Assembly: GCF_030812675.1 (NCBI RefSeq)
Contig: NZ_JAUSTE010000002.1
Span: 310,001-374,000, forward strand
DNA length: 64,000 bases
Source of the DNA: Sinomonas atrocyanea
Lineage (GTDB): Bacteria > Actinomycetota > Actinomycetes > Actinomycetales > Micrococcaceae
Reading direction: 5' to 3'
Every line of letters starts with the position of its first letter. The first letter of the stretch is position 1. The notes under the pieces were generated by a model. That model saw only the letters and a program-made list of their open reading frames with translations, did not search any database and was not told where the DNA came from. This document shows, one piece after another, positions 1-10,092 of this stretch. Both the position numbers and the translations under genes were made by a program.

Positions 1-761
1 GACCGTATTCGGGTCGAAAGTGCCCTGGGCCTGGCTGATGATCAGCCCGACGCCCTGCTGGGCTCCGAGCACCTCGGCGACGAGCGCGCCGATGATCGCG
101 AAGCCGAAGGCCGTGTGGAGGCTGGCGATGATCCACGTCATCGCGGACGGGATGGTGACGTGGAGGGCCACCTGGAAGGGGGACGCGCCGAGGACCCGCA
201 CATTGGCGATGAGGTTCTGGTCCACCTCGCGGACGCCCTGGAACGCGTTGAAGAACACCACGAAGAACACGAGCACCGCTGCGAGGAGGATCTTCGGGAA
301 GACTCCGAGGCCGAACGCCACGATGAAGATCGAGCCGAGCACGATCCTGGGGATCGAGTTCACGATCCGGATGTAGGGACCGATCACGGCGGAGAGGTAC
401 TTGTTCGAGCCCAGCAGGATCCCGAGGACCACGCCCACCAGGGTGCCGAGCAGGAACCCGAGGAAGGCCTCCTGGACCGTGACCCACAGGTTCTCCCAGA
501 TGGTGCCGAAGGCGGTGCCCTCGGTGAACAGCTTCACGAGGCTGTTCCAGATCTCCGACGGCTGGCCGAAGAAGAACTTGTCCACCCAGCCCTCCTCGGT
601 GAACCACTGCCAGCCTCCGACTACGGCCACGGCGAGGGCCACCCGGCCCGTCCAGATCAGCGTCCTGCGGCGGCGGAAGGACTTCCGTGCGGCGGCCTGG
701 AGCTCGGCTCCCTGGTCTTCGCGCGCCCCGGAGGCACGCACCTTCTCCTGCGTCATGGCCG

Positions 762-765
<4 letters not shown>
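1..765 (-). CDS. ABC transporter permease, SsuC/TauC-type (partial, runs off left edge)
   Basis: Membrane subunit of an ABC importer of the sulfonate/nitrate/thiamine-precursor permease group (BPD_transp_1 fold). After a basic N-terminus there is one early membrane segment, then several hydrophobic helices and the family cytoplasmic loop around the VLGASPFQ residues that contacts the ATPase. The gene continues beyond base 1, so the C-terminus is missing. The ATG at 765 was chosen because it overlaps the ATPase stop in an ATGA and is preceded by GGAG. No solute-binding protein is visible; it may lie to the left. Substrate cannot be assigned. Family assignment is secure, specificity is not. Confidence 0.85.
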
Positions 766-1610
<845 letters not shown>

Positions 1611-1681
1611 GGTCAAAAGACCTCTCTGTCTCTGCATGCCTGCCGTAATTTGCAGGGACGCCTTTGTCTGGTGGATCCTTA

Positions 1682-1703
1682 ATCCATGCCCCGTGAAATG
1701 GAT
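1682..1703. promoter_or_regulatory. Inverted repeat in divergent promoter region
   Basis: ATCCAT and ATGGAT arms separated by 10 bases lie between the ABC operon and the sensor-kinase gene. The stretch is locally AT-richer than its surroundings. It could be a response-regulator site, but that is inference from position only. Confidence 0.3.
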
Positions 1704-1828
1704 CACATCGGCTGCTCCGAGAGTAGGAAAGCGCCGTGTCCCGCAGCCAGCCTTGCGGGGCTTGCGAGGGTTATCAGCATTAATTCAGGTTTCGAGCCTT
1801 TTGCTCATTCGGGGCAGGGCGTGCCGCG

Positions 1829-3442
1829 GTGAAGCGCGCGCGGGACTGGTGGGCGGGCCGTCCGCTGGCCTCGCAGATCCTCGTGTGGACCCTGGGCCTG
1901 CTCGTCGTCACGGCGGCGCTCGGGGGCCTGGTGGCCGGGCAGATTGTCGGCCAGATCCTCGATGACCAGTTCCGGCTCCGGGCACTCGGCGTCGCGGAGT
2001 CCGTGGCCCAGATGCCCGAGGTCGCCGCCGATGTGGCCGCCGGCGATCCCGGCCACCAGATCCAGGTCCTCGCCGAACAGGTGCGGACCCGGGCCAAGAC
2101 CGATTATGTGGTGGTCACCGACAGGGAGGGGATCCGCTTCTCGCACCCCACGCCCTCGCTCATCGGGAAGCGGCTCGAGGAGCCCGTCGCGGTGCTCGAC
2201 GGCCAGACGCATGTGGGCACCGATCACGGGAGCCTCGGGGACTCGGCGAACGCGAAGGCCCCGATCCTCGACGCGTCCGGGAGGGTGATCGGGCAGGTGT
2301 CCGTCGGCATCCTGGAAACGGCGGTGAGCACCGAGTTCGTCCAGGACGCCGGCACGATCGCCGCCTACTGGGCACTCATCCTGGTCCTCGGCGGCGCGGG
2401 CTCGTTCCTGCTCGCGCGGACCATCAAGCGGGCCACCTTCGGCCTCGAGCCGGCGGAGATCGCCTCGCTCCTCCAGGACCGCGAGGCGCTCCTCCACGGC
2501 ATCCGCGAGGGCATGGTGGGCCTCGACGACGCTGGCCGGGTCACGGTGATCAACAACGAGGCCCGCCGGCTCCTGCACCTCGGGGACACCGCCCTGAGCC
2601 GGCCGGTCGAGGAGCTCATCCCGCCCGGCCGGCTCCGCGACGTCCTCACCGGCGACGCCCCGGGCACTGACCAGACGGTGATCACCGACGATGCCCTCCT
2701 CGTGGCCAACCGGATGCCCGTGAGCGTGGGCGGCCGGAGCGTCGGCGCCGTTGTGACGCTGCGCGATCGCACGGAGGTCGAGGCGCTCGTCCGCGACCTG
2801 CGTTCGCTCGAGGGGCTCATGGAAGCCCTCCGCGCCCAGGAGCACGAGTACGCCAACCGCCTGCACACCGTGGGCGGCCTCCTGGACCTCGGCGAGCCCG
2901 CGCAGGCCCGCACGTTCATCTCCGGGATCGCCGATTCGTCCCGGTCCCTCGGGGAGGGCCTGCGGGCGCGGATCGAGCCGCCCGAACTCGCGGCACTCAT
3001 CCACGCCAAGATCACCATCGCCGCCGAGCAGGATGTGCACCTGGCCGTCTCCGAGGACTCGCGCCTGCGCGAGCCCGGCCTCGGGACGCAGGACCTCCTC
3101 ACGATCGTGGGGAACCTCCTCGACAACGCGGTCGACGCCGTCTCCGGGCTGCCGGGGCCGCGGGAGGTCACGCTCACGCTCGACGACTCGTCCGGGGTTT
3201 TCGTCTCGGTGACCGACAGCGGCCCGGGGGTGCCCGCCGAGGCGGTGGACGACGTCGTGCGCGACGGGTACACGACCAAGCCCGGGAAGGCCGGGAAGCT
3301 GGACCTGCGGCGCGGGATCGGGCTGGCGCTCGTGGCGCGGATCGTGCGGCGCGCCGGTGGCACGATGGACGTGTTCGCCGGACCGGGCGGAAGGTTCGAG
3401 GTCTGGATTCCGAGGGGCGAGGGCAAGGAGGCGCGACCGTGA
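1829..3442 (+). CDS. CitA/DcuS-family sensor histidine kinase
   Basis: Membrane sensor kinase of 537 aa, starting at GTG 1829. A first membrane helix lies at about residues 14-38, an extracytoplasmic PAS/Cache-like sensor follows to about 175, and a second helix is at about 178-200. A cytoplasmic PAS domain then leads to the SPOB-like dimerisation segment with EHEYANRLH, where the first His matches the DcuS/CitA phosphoacceptor. The ATPase domain shows the N-box NLLDNAVDAV and DSGPGVP. In this family the ligand is usually citrate or a C4-dicarboxylate. The stop overlaps the response-regulator start (GTGA). The divergent ABC importer is a plausible target, although this family more often controls carboxylate carriers. 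Confidence 0.9.
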   Translation: MKRARDWWAGRPLASQILVWTLGLLVVTAALGGLVAGQIVGQILDDQFRLRALGVAESVAQMPEVAADVAAGDPGHQIQVLAEQVRTRAKTDYVVVTDREGIRFSHPTPSLIGKRLEEPVAVLDGQTHVGTDHGSLGDSANAKAPILDASGRVIGQVSVGILETAVSTEFVQDAGTIAAYWALILVLGGAGSFLLARTIKRATFGLEPAEIASLLQDREALLHGIREGMVGLDDAGRVTVINNEARRLLHLGDTALSRPVEELIPPGRLRDVLTGDAPGTDQTVITDDALLVANRMPVSVGGRSVGAVVTLRDRTEVEALVRDLRSLEGLMEALRAQEHEYANRLHTVGGLLDLGEPAQARTFISGIADSSRSLGEGLRARIEPPELAALIHAKITIAAEQDVHLAVSEDSRLREPGLGTQDLLTIVGNLLDNAVDAVSGLPGPREVTLTLDDSSGVFVSVTDSGPGVPAEAVDDVVRDGYTTKPGKAGKLDLRRGIGLALVARIVRRAGGTMDVFAGPGGRFEVWIPRGEGKEARP

Positions 3443-4134
3443 TCAGGGTGCTCGTGGTCGACGACGACTTCCGCGTGGCGCGGCTCCACGCCGCCCAGGT
3501 GGCCCGCGTGCCCGGGTACGAGTGCGTCGGCGAGGCGCACACGGCCTCGGAGGCGCGCGCGGCGATCGTCCGCGACCGGCCCGACCTCGTGCTGCTCGAT
3601 GTGTACCTGCCGGACGAGGACGGCATCGCCCTGCTGACCTCCCTGCGCGAGGCGGGGCACGACGTGGACGTCATCATCATCACCGCCGCGCGGGACATCG
3701 CGACGGTGCGCGCCGCGATGCGCGGCGGCGCGGTGCACTACCTCGTCAAGCCGTTCGGGTTCGAGCAGCTCGCGGGCCAGCTCGGGGCATATCGGCGGTG
3801 GCGGGCCGACGCGGAGTCCCGGGGCCGGACGGGCATCACGGGCCAGAATGACGTCGACGCGCTCTTCGCCTCCCAGCGCGCCGCGGCGACGGCGGCCGCC
3901 CCCGGGCCCGGTTCCGCGCGGCGCCTGCCGCCGACCATGCAGAAGGTGTTCGACGCCGTCCTGGCCGCCGACCGCCCGCTCGGCGCCCAAGACGTCTCGG
4001 ACCTCATCGGGATCTCGCGGCCCACGGCCCAGCGGTACCTGAGCGAGCTCGAGCGGAAGGGCCGTCTCACGCTGCACCTCGAGTACGGGGCCACGGGCCG
4101 GCCGGTGAACACGTATGTCCCGGGCGCGGGCTGA
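3439..4134 (+). CDS. CitB/DcuR-family response regulator
   Basis: Cytoplasmic response regulator of 231 aa. The receiver domain (about 1-120) shows the acidic pair VVDDD, the phosphorylatable Asp in LVLLDVYLP, the conserved Thr in IIITAARD and the Lys in YLVKPFGF. A winged-helix DNA-binding domain near 155-225 contains a clear helix-turn-helix around QDVSDLIGISRPTAQRYL. It starts at GTG 3439 inside the kinase stop, so the pair is translationally coupled. It ends seven bases before the convergent MFS gene, with no obvious hairpin between them. Confidence 0.9.
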   Translation: MIRVLVVDDDFRVARLHAAQVARVPGYECVGEAHTASEARAAIVRDRPDLVLLDVYLPDEDGIALLTSLREAGHDVDVIIITAARDIATVRAAMRGGAVHYLVKPFGFEQLAGQLGAYRRWRADAESRGRTGITGQNDVDALFASQRAAATAAAPGPGSARRLPPTMQKVFDAVLAADRPLGAQDVSDLIGISRPTAQRYLSELERKGRLTLHLEYGATGRPVNTYVPGAG

Positions 4135-4140
4135 GGCGGG

Positions 4141-5385
4141 TCAGGCGGCGCCGTCGACGTTGCGCCGGCGGCCGGCGAGGTAGCCGAACACCGAGGCGCC
4201 GACGCCGATGACCAGGAAGGACCAGCCGGCGAGGGAGAAGCTGCCCGTGGCCTGGTGGATCTGGGCCACAAGGAGCGTGCCGAGCGAGCCGACCCCGTAG
4301 CCGACGCCCTGCATCATGCCCGAGAGGTTCACCGCGGTGTGCCCGTGCCGGGTGCGGAGCATGATCATCGTCAGCGCGGCGGCGGTGAGGGCGCCCTGGC
4401 CGAGGCCCAGGAGCGCGATCCAGAGCCAGATGAGCTGGAGCGGGCCGAGGACGCTGAGGGCGAACCCGACCGAGGTCATCACGGCGAGCGTGACGTTGAG
4501 GGCGCGCTGGTCCCAGAGCCGCGCGGCGAGGCTCGGGGCGAAGAGGGAGCCGAGCATCTGCAGCACGATCGAGGCCGAGACCATGAGCCCGGCGGTGGCG
4601 CCGTCGATCCCGCGCTCGCGCAGGATCGGGGACAGCCACGCGAACACGCTGAAGGAGGTCATGGCCTGGAAGAGCATGTAGAGGGTCACGTGCCACGCGA
4701 CCGGCGAGCGCCACACGCCGGGCCCGCTGGCGGAGGCATGTCCGGCCGGGACGGGGCGGTGGCGGGCGCGCAGTGCCACGGGTGCGAACAGGACGGCGAC
4801 GGCCAGGGCCGGGAACGCCCAGAACAGCAGGGCCGAGCTCCAGGACCCCGTGGCCTGGAAGAGCGGGTACGTGAATCCCGCGCCCAGCGCCGCCGAGGCG
4901 ACGATCGCCGCGGTGTAGAGGCCGCCCATGAGTCCGAGCCGGTGCGGGAAGTCCTGCTTGACCTCGCTCGGCAGGATCACGTTGCAGAGGGCGATCGCGG
5001 CCCCGCACAGCGCGGTGCCGAGGATGAGCCCCGGCAGGTGCCCGGCCGGCCCCCACTCGGACGGCCGCACGAGGAGCCCTGCGGTCAGCACGGCCATGGC
5101 CCCGAGGAGCACGCGCTTGGAGCCGAACCTGCGGGAGAGCACGGGCGCGAGGGGGGCGAAGACGCCCAGCAGGGTCACGGGGGCCGTGGTGAGCAGGGAG
5201 ATGCCCCACTCTGGCACCGATCCGCTGGCCCGGACCTCCGTGAGCACGGCCCCGAAGCTGGAGAACGCGGTCCGCAGGTTCAGGCCGATGAGCACGAGGC
5301 ACAGCCCCAGGAACGCGAGCCGGGCAGGGCTGGGCCGCGCGGCCCCCTGCGGGAGTGCCTCGGGTGCATCGGTCGCTCGTGCCAT
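4141..5385 (-). CDS. MFS transporter, CynX/NimT family
   Basis: Twelve-helix major facilitator protein of 414 aa. The first helix contains the GLNLRTAFSSFG block that marks the CynX/NimT (cyanate and 2-nitroimidazole transporter) family, and the loop after helix 2 has LAPVLSRRFGSKR. Family members are mostly efflux or uptake carriers of uncertain substrate. It stands alone, convergent with the two-component genes and divergent from the SDR at 5467. A short piece of the genome's dispersed GTTTCGACTCCGC repeat lies in its promoter region. Confidence 0.82.
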   Translation of the reverse strand: MARATDAPEALPQGAARPSPARLAFLGLCLVLIGLNLRTAFSSFGAVLTEVRASGSVPEWGISLLTTAPVTLLGVFAPLAPVLSRRFGSKRVLLGAMAVLTAGLLVRPSEWGPAGHLPGLILGTALCGAAIALCNVILPSEVKQDFPHRLGLMGGLYTAAIVASAALGAGFTYPLFQATGSWSSALLFWAFPALAVAVLFAPVALRARHRPVPAGHASASGPGVWRSPVAWHVTLYMLFQAMTSFSVFAWLSPILRERGIDGATAGLMVSASIVLQMLGSLFAPSLAARLWDQRALNVTLAVMTSVGFALSVLGPLQLIWLWIALLGLGQGALTAAALTMIMLRTRHGHTAVNLSGMMQGVGYGVGSLGTLLVAQIHQATGSFSLAGWSFLVIGVGASVFGYLAGRRRNVDGAA

Positions 5386-5414
5386 GGGTCAGAGCGTAGC
5401 GGTCGGACCACAGC

Positions 5415-5428
5415 GGTTTCGACTCCGC
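5415..5428. repeat. Partial copy of dispersed GGTTTCGACTCCGC element
   Basis: Fourteen bases identical to one end of the elements at 17007-17030 and 23995-24028. Short dispersed repeats of this type are common in intergenic DNA of Arthrobacter-like genomes. The AACC half is missing here. Confidence 0.45.
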
Positions 5429-5466
5429 CCGACCAGCGAGACGCACCGGCGCTCTAGGCTGGAGCC

Positions 5467-6240
5467 ATGAGGATCGCCGTGGTGGGTGGAACGGGGACGG
5501 CCGGCGCGCGGGTGGCCGCCCTGGCCGACGAGCAGGGCCACGACGTGGTGGTGCTGACCCGCAGCGCCGGGGTCAACCTCGTCACGGGCGAGGGCCTCGT
5601 CGACGCGCTCGACGGCGTCGACGTGGCCATCGATGCCTCGAGCCCTGCACCGCCGGATGAGAGCATGAGCCGCTTCGACGCCGTCGTGCGCTCGGGCCGC
5701 AACCTCGCGGACGCGTCCGTCGAGGCCGAGGTGCGGCGCCTCGTCCTGCTCTCCATCGCGAACATCGAGAAGCCGGAGTTCGACGCGTTCAGCTACTACG
5801 TGGCCAAGCGCGACCAGGAGGACGCCGCGCGGGACAGCGGGCTCGAGGTCTCCGTGGTCCGGTCGGCCCAGTGGTTCGAGTTCGCGGAGCGCTCGAGCGC
5901 CGTGGACTACGCCGAGGACCGCGTCACGGTCCAGGACTGGTACGTCCAGCCGATCGCGGTCACCTCCGTGGCCGAGGTCCTGGTCCGCGAGGCCACGCGC
6001 AGGAAGGCCCGGGACGCGACGGTCGCCGGCCCGGAGGCCGTGCGGCTGCCCGAGCTCGTGCGCCGGCTGCTGCGCGCCCAGCACGACCCGCGCCCGGTGG
6101 TCACGGTGGACGCCCCGCTGCCCGCGTTCGCGAGCGGCGCGCTCCTGGCCCCCGCCGGCGCCGAGATCCTCGGCCCCGGGGTGGGCGCGTGGATCGCCGA
6201 CCGGACCCGGGCCGGCGCGCAGCCGGGCGCGGCCGAGTAA
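5467..6240 (+). CDS. Atypical SDR / NAD(P)-binding protein
   Basis: Rossmann-fold protein of 257 aa. The N-terminal GGTGTAG glycine motif follows the first strand (RIAVVG), as in NmrA-like and other atypical short-chain dehydrogenases. A YYVAKRDQE segment near residue 118 occupies the YxxxK position of SDRs. No substrate can be named. The ATG at 5467 has a GGAG upstream. The next gene follows after 82 bases and may be co-transcribed. Confidence 0.75.
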   Translation: MRIAVVGGTGTAGARVAALADEQGHDVVVLTRSAGVNLVTGEGLVDALDGVDVAIDASSPAPPDESMSRFDAVVRSGRNLADASVEAEVRRLVLLSIANIEKPEFDAFSYYVAKRDQEDAARDSGLEVSVVRSAQWFEFAERSSAVDYAEDRVTVQDWYVQPIAVTSVAEVLVREATRRKARDATVAGPEAVRLPELVRRLLRAQHDPRPVVTVDAPLPAFASGALLAPAGAEILGPGVGAWIADRTRAGAQPGAAE

Positions 6241-6322
6241 CCTGCCGGCCCCCGCGATCGGTGGCACCAGCGCGCCGCTTCCGGATCCGCCCGGACCGGC
6301 CGCCCGAGCGAAAGGACCCCGC

Positions 6323-6817
6323 ATGCCCGTGCCCGCCAGCCTCGAGGAGTTCGTGATCCGATGGGACGCGTTCCGCGCGGGCCTCGGATTCGAGGAGATC
6401 ACGGACACCCTCGGCATCGAGCCGCACGCGTGCGACGGCGCATCCCTCGCCATGCGCATGCCGCTCGCCGCGCGCCTGCGGCAGGCGGGCGGGATGTTCG
6501 CGGCGACGGCGCTGTTCGGCGCGGCGGACGTCACCGGGACGTTCCTGGCCATGCAGGTCGTGGAACCGGGCCACTTCCCGCTGGCCGTGCAGTCCAACCT
6601 GAACTTCATCGACAACTCGCGGGTGGGGCCGGCGATCGCGACGGCGCGGATCGTGCGGGCGGGGCGCACGATCGTGGTGGCCTCGGTGGACGTGGCGGAC
6701 GCCGGCGGGAAGGTCCTCGCCACCTCGACCTTCACCTACGTCCCCAAGCCGTCCGCCGGCCGGGGCCAGGACATCGGGGAGCGCCTGCTCGAGGGGGCCC
6801 CGACCGGCCAGGAGTAG
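6323..6817 (+). CDS. Hotdog-fold (PaaI-like) protein
   Basis: Protein of 164 aa whose pattern resembles PaaI-type acyl-CoA thioesterases or DUF4442-like hotdog proteins. It has an N-terminal helix, a mid-region with GGMFAATALFGAAD in the position of the hotdog helix, then alternating strands such as TARIVRAGRTIVVASVDVAD and TSTFTYV at the end. The substrate is unknown and the hotdog call rests on pattern, not on a complete catalytic signature. AAAGGA lies upstream of the ATG. Confidence 0.6.
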   Translation: MPVPASLEEFVIRWDAFRAGLGFEEITDTLGIEPHACDGASLAMRMPLAARLRQAGGMFAATALFGAADVTGTFLAMQVVEPGHFPLAVQSNLNFIDNSRVGPAIATARIVRAGRTIVVASVDVADAGGKVLATSTFTYVPKPSAGRGQDIGERLLEGAPTGQE

Positions 6818-6886
6818 CCGGACCCGGAACTGGCCGGATCCGCGCAGACAGTTGAGGTGGCCGCGCGCCACTGGTAGGCATGGGCC

Positions 6887-9800
6887 ATGCGGTCCCCCAC
6901 GGTGGAAGCGATCCAGCCGCCGTTCAGTGCGGTCATCTTCGACCTCGACGGCGTGGTCACGGACACCGCCGCCGTGCACGAGGCCGCCTGGCGGGAGCTC
7001 TTCGACGCGGTCCTGCGCGACCCCCGCGTGGGCGCCGGCGCGGACACCGGCCCGTTCCGGCACGAGGACTACCTGGAGTACGTGGACGGGCGCCCGCGCG
7101 AGGAGGGAGTCACCGCCTTCCTGGGCGCCCGCGGGATCGCGCTGCCCGCCGGCAGCGGGCACGACGGGCCCGGGGCATGGACCGTCCACGGGCTGGGAGC
7201 CCGCAAGAACGAGCTCTTCGGCCGCCATCTGGCCGCGTCCGGGGTGAAGGTCTTCCCCGAGTCCGCCGGGCTCGTGGCCAGGCTGCGCGCCGGCCGCATC
7301 CCCGTGGCGCTCGCGACCTCGAGCCGGAACGCCCGCCCGGTGCTCGCGGCGGCGCACCTGCAGGACGCGTTCGACCTCGTCCTGGACGGGAACGAGGCGG
7401 CCGTGCTCGGCCTCCCCGGCAAGCCCGATCCCGCCCTCTTCCTCGAGGCCGCCCGGCGCCTCGGCGTGGATCCTGCCCGGGCCGTGGTGATCGAGGACGC
7501 CGAGGCCGGGGTCCGGGCCGGCCGCCGAGGCGGGTTCGGACTCGTGGTGGGGATCGACCGCGCAGGCCGCCGCGCCGAGCTCGAGGACGCGGGCGCCGAC
7601 CTCGTACTCGGGGACGTGGGCGAGCTGGACCTGGGCCTCGTGCTCGCGGACCCGTGGACGCTCGTCTACGAGGGGTTCGACGCCGGCCACGAGGGCCACC
7701 GGGAGGCCCTGACCACGCTCGGGAACGGATACATCGGCGTGCGCGGGGCCGCGCCCGAGTCGATCCACGGCGGCACGGGATATCCCGGGACGTACCTGAG
7801 CGGGGTGTACAACCGGGTGGTGAACCTGGTCCAGGACCAGATGACCGAGGACGAGCATCTGGTCAACGCCCCGAACTGGCTCCCCGTGGACCTCCGGCTC
7901 GCCGGGGGCGAGTGGTGGTCGCGGGGCGGCCTCACGGTCCGACGCGAGCGCCGCGTGCTGGACCTCGGCGCCGCGGTGCTGCGCCGCGAGGTGGACCTCG
8001 AGGACGACGCCGGCCGGCGGCTCCGCGTGGAGCAGCGCCGGTTCGTCTCGATGGCGGAACAGCAGCTCATGGCCCTTGAGACCACCGTGACGGCCCACGG
8101 CTGGAGCGGGGAGGCGGAGCTGCGCAGCGGGGTGAACGTGGACGTGGCGAACGAGAACGTGCTCGAGGACGCCCTCCTGGCCCGCCGGCACCTGCGCGAC
8201 GTGACCCCCGCCGGCGGCGACGCGGACGCGGAGGCCGCGGCCGGCGTCGTGATCGAGGCCGAGACGCTCCAGAGCGGGGTCCGCATCGCGGTCGCCCTGC
8301 GCCACACCGTGGACGGGCGGGTGCCCGCGGAGTCGACCGGGGGCCGCGTGGGCGGGCTGCACTACCGCGAGTTCACCCTCCGGCTCGCGGACGGGGTCCC
8401 GGTGCGGGTCGCGAAGACGTGCGCGTTCGCGACCTCGCGGGACCGTGCCATCTCGTCTCCCCGGACGGGGGCCGCCGCGGCGCTCGAGCGGTCGGCGGCC
8501 GGGTTCGACGAGCTCGCCGCCGCGCACACGGCGGTCTGGGAGCGCGTGCTGCGGCTGTTCACCGTCGGCGTCGAGGCCACCAAGGACGTCCAGCCCGTGG
8601 TGAACCTGCACGTGTTCCACCTGCTCCAGACCCTTTCCCCCTTCGTCACCGAGCTGGACGTGGGCGTGCCCGCCCGGGGGCTGCACGGGGAGGGGTACCG
8701 CGGGCACGTGTTCTGGGACGAGCTGTTCGTCCTGCCCCTGATCACCTCCCGGATCCCCGCCGTGGCCCGCTCCCTCATCGCCTACCGCTGGCGGCGGCTC
8801 CCGGCCGCGAGGCACGCGGCGGCCGAGGCCGGGCTCGAGGGCGCGCTCTTCCCCTGGCAGAGCGGCAGCGACGGGCGCGAGGAGACCCCCCGGTGGCTGT
8901 TCAACCGCCGCTCCGGGCACTGGATCCCGGACGTCTCGCGGCTGCAGCGGCACGTGGGGCTGGCGGTCGCGTTCAGCGCCTGGCAGTACTTCGAGGCGAC
9001 CCAGGACCGCTTCTGGCTGCTGCGGCACGGCGCCGAGCTCGTGGTCGAGGTGACGAGGTTGTTCGCCTCGCTCGCGGAGCACGACGCCGCCGAGGACCGC
9101 TTCCACCTGCGCGGCGTCATGGGCCCGGACGAGTACCACACCGGCTACCCGGACCGGGACGCGCCCGGGCTCGACGACAACGCCTACACGAACGTCATGG
9201 CCGCCTGGACCTGCCAGCAGGCCTGCCGCATCCTCGAGGTCGTCGAGGGCCACGACCGCGAGGACCTCCTGGCCAGGCTCGCGATCGGCCCCGAGGAGGT
9301 GCGGAGGTGGGAGCGCCTGAGCCGGCGTCTGGCGGTGCCGTTCCACGACGACGGCATCATCAGCCAGTTCGCCGGCTACGGGGACCTGGCCGAGCTGGAC
9401 TGGGACGCCTACCGGGAGAAGTACCACAACATCGAACGGCTCGACCTGATCCTCGAGGCCGAGGGGGACACCACCAACCGCTACCGCCTCGCCAAGCAGG
9501 CGGACACGCTCATGCTGCTCTACCTGCTCGGCGAGGAGGAGCTCCTCGCCGTACTGGCACGCCTGGGCTACACCGTGACCGTTGCCCAGCTGGAGCGGGC
9601 GGTGGACTGCTACCTCGCCCGCACCGCGCACGGCTCCACGCTCAGCCGCGTGGCGCACGCCTCGGTGCTGGCGGGCGTAGACCCCGAACGGGCGTGGGAG
9701 ACGTTCCGCGAGGTCCTGGACGCCGACCTCGACGACACCCAGGGCGGGACGACCCAGACCGGCATCCATCTGGGCGCGATGGCCGGCTCGATCGACGTGG

Positions 9801-10075
9801 TGCAGCGCAGCTTCGCGGGCCTGCGCCTGACGGGCAACGCCCTCGTGTTCGCTCCGCGGCTGCCGCGCGAGGTGCGCTCGGTCTCATTCCGGGTGCGGTA
9901 CCGGGACCAGCTCCTCGAGGTGCACCTCACCCACGCGGCGCTCGAGGTGGCCTCGGCCCCGGGCGACGCCGCGCCCGTCCGGCTCCGGGCGAACGCCGAG
10001 GAGGCACTCCTCCACCCGGGCACCTCCCATCGCTTCTCCCTCGCACCTCTGGCCGAAGGCCCCGCCGACGCCTAG
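6887..10075 (+). CDS. Fused beta-phosphoglucomutase (HAD) and GH65 disaccharide phosphorylase
   Basis: Bifunctional cytoplasmic protein of 1062 aa. Residues 1-250 are a HAD phosphatase/mutase domain with FDLDG (Asp19 nucleophile, Asp21 acid), a KPDP lysine motif and the VIEDAEAG metal motif, as in beta-phosphoglucomutase. From about 260 the protein is a glycoside hydrolase family 65 enzyme. It has an N-terminal super-sandwich, the (alpha/alpha)6 barrel with HVFWDELF, the catalytic acid Glu749 in GPDEYH, and HGSTLSRVAH near the phosphate site. GH65 phosphorylases split trehalose, maltose, kojibiose or nigerose with phosphate to beta-glucose-1-phosphate, which the HAD half would convert to glucose-6-phosphate. 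Mycobacteria carry the two parts as adjacent genes. The sugar used is not determined. Confidence 0.93.
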   Translation: MRSPTVEAIQPPFSAVIFDLDGVVTDTAAVHEAAWRELFDAVLRDPRVGAGADTGPFRHEDYLEYVDGRPREEGVTAFLGARGIALPAGSGHDGPGAWTVHGLGARKNELFGRHLAASGVKVFPESAGLVARLRAGRIPVALATSSRNARPVLAAAHLQDAFDLVLDGNEAAVLGLPGKPDPALFLEAARRLGVDPARAVVIEDAEAGVRAGRRGGFGLVVGIDRAGRRAELEDAGADLVLGDVGELDLGLVLADPWTLVYEGFDAGHEGHREALTTLGNGYIGVRGAAPESIHGGTGYPGTYLSGVYNRVVNLVQDQMTEDEHLVNAPNWLPVDLRLAGGEWWSRGGLTVRRERRVLDLGAAVLRREVDLEDDAGRRLRVEQRRFVSMAEQQLMALETTVTAHGWSGEAELRSGVNVDVANENVLEDALLARRHLRDVTPAGGDADAEAAAGVVIEAETLQSGVRIAVALRHTVDGRVPAESTGGRVGGLHYREFTLRLADGVPVRVAKTCAFATSRDRAISSPRTGAAAALERSAAGFDELAAAHTAVWERVLRLFTVGVEATKDVQPVVNLHVFHLLQTLSPFVTELDVGVPARGLHGEGYRGHVFWDELFVLPLITSRIPAVARSLIAYRWRRLPAARHAAAEAGLEGALFPWQSGSDGREETPRWLFNRRSGHWIPDVSRLQRHVGLAVAFSAWQYFEATQDRFWLLRHGAELVVEVTRLFASLAEHDAAEDRFHLRGVMGPDEYHTGYPDRDAPGLDDNAYTNVMAAWTCQQACRILEVVEGHDREDLLARLAIGPEEVRRWERLSRRLAVPFHDDGIISQFAGYGDLAELDWDAYREKYHNIERLDLILEAEGDTTNRYRLAKQADTLMLLYLLGEEELLAVLARLGYTVTVAQLERAVDCYLARTAHGSTLSRVAHASVLAGVDPERAWETFREVLDADLDDTQGGTTQTGIHLGAMAGSIDVVQRSFAGLRLTGNALVFAPRLPREVRSVSFRVRYRDQLLEVHLTHAALEVASAPGDAAPVRLRANAEEALLHPGTSHRFSLAPLAEGPADA

Positions 10076-10077
10076 CA

Positions 10078-10092
10078 TTCTGCTGTGCAGAA
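10078..10092. promoter_or_regulatory. Palindromic operator overlapping iclR start
   Basis: Perfect inverted repeat TTCTGC-TGT-GCAGAA. It covers the GTG start of the IclR gene, so a bound regulator would block its own expression. The same palindrome, in reverse orientation, recurs at 10873-10887. Confidence 0.7.

Noticed and set aside
6101-9769. A 1222-codon open frame on the minus strand
   Set aside because: It lies antisense to the HAD-GH65 gene, which has full catalytic motifs. The long frame is a by-product of high GC and reads as His/Arg/Gly-rich low complexity.
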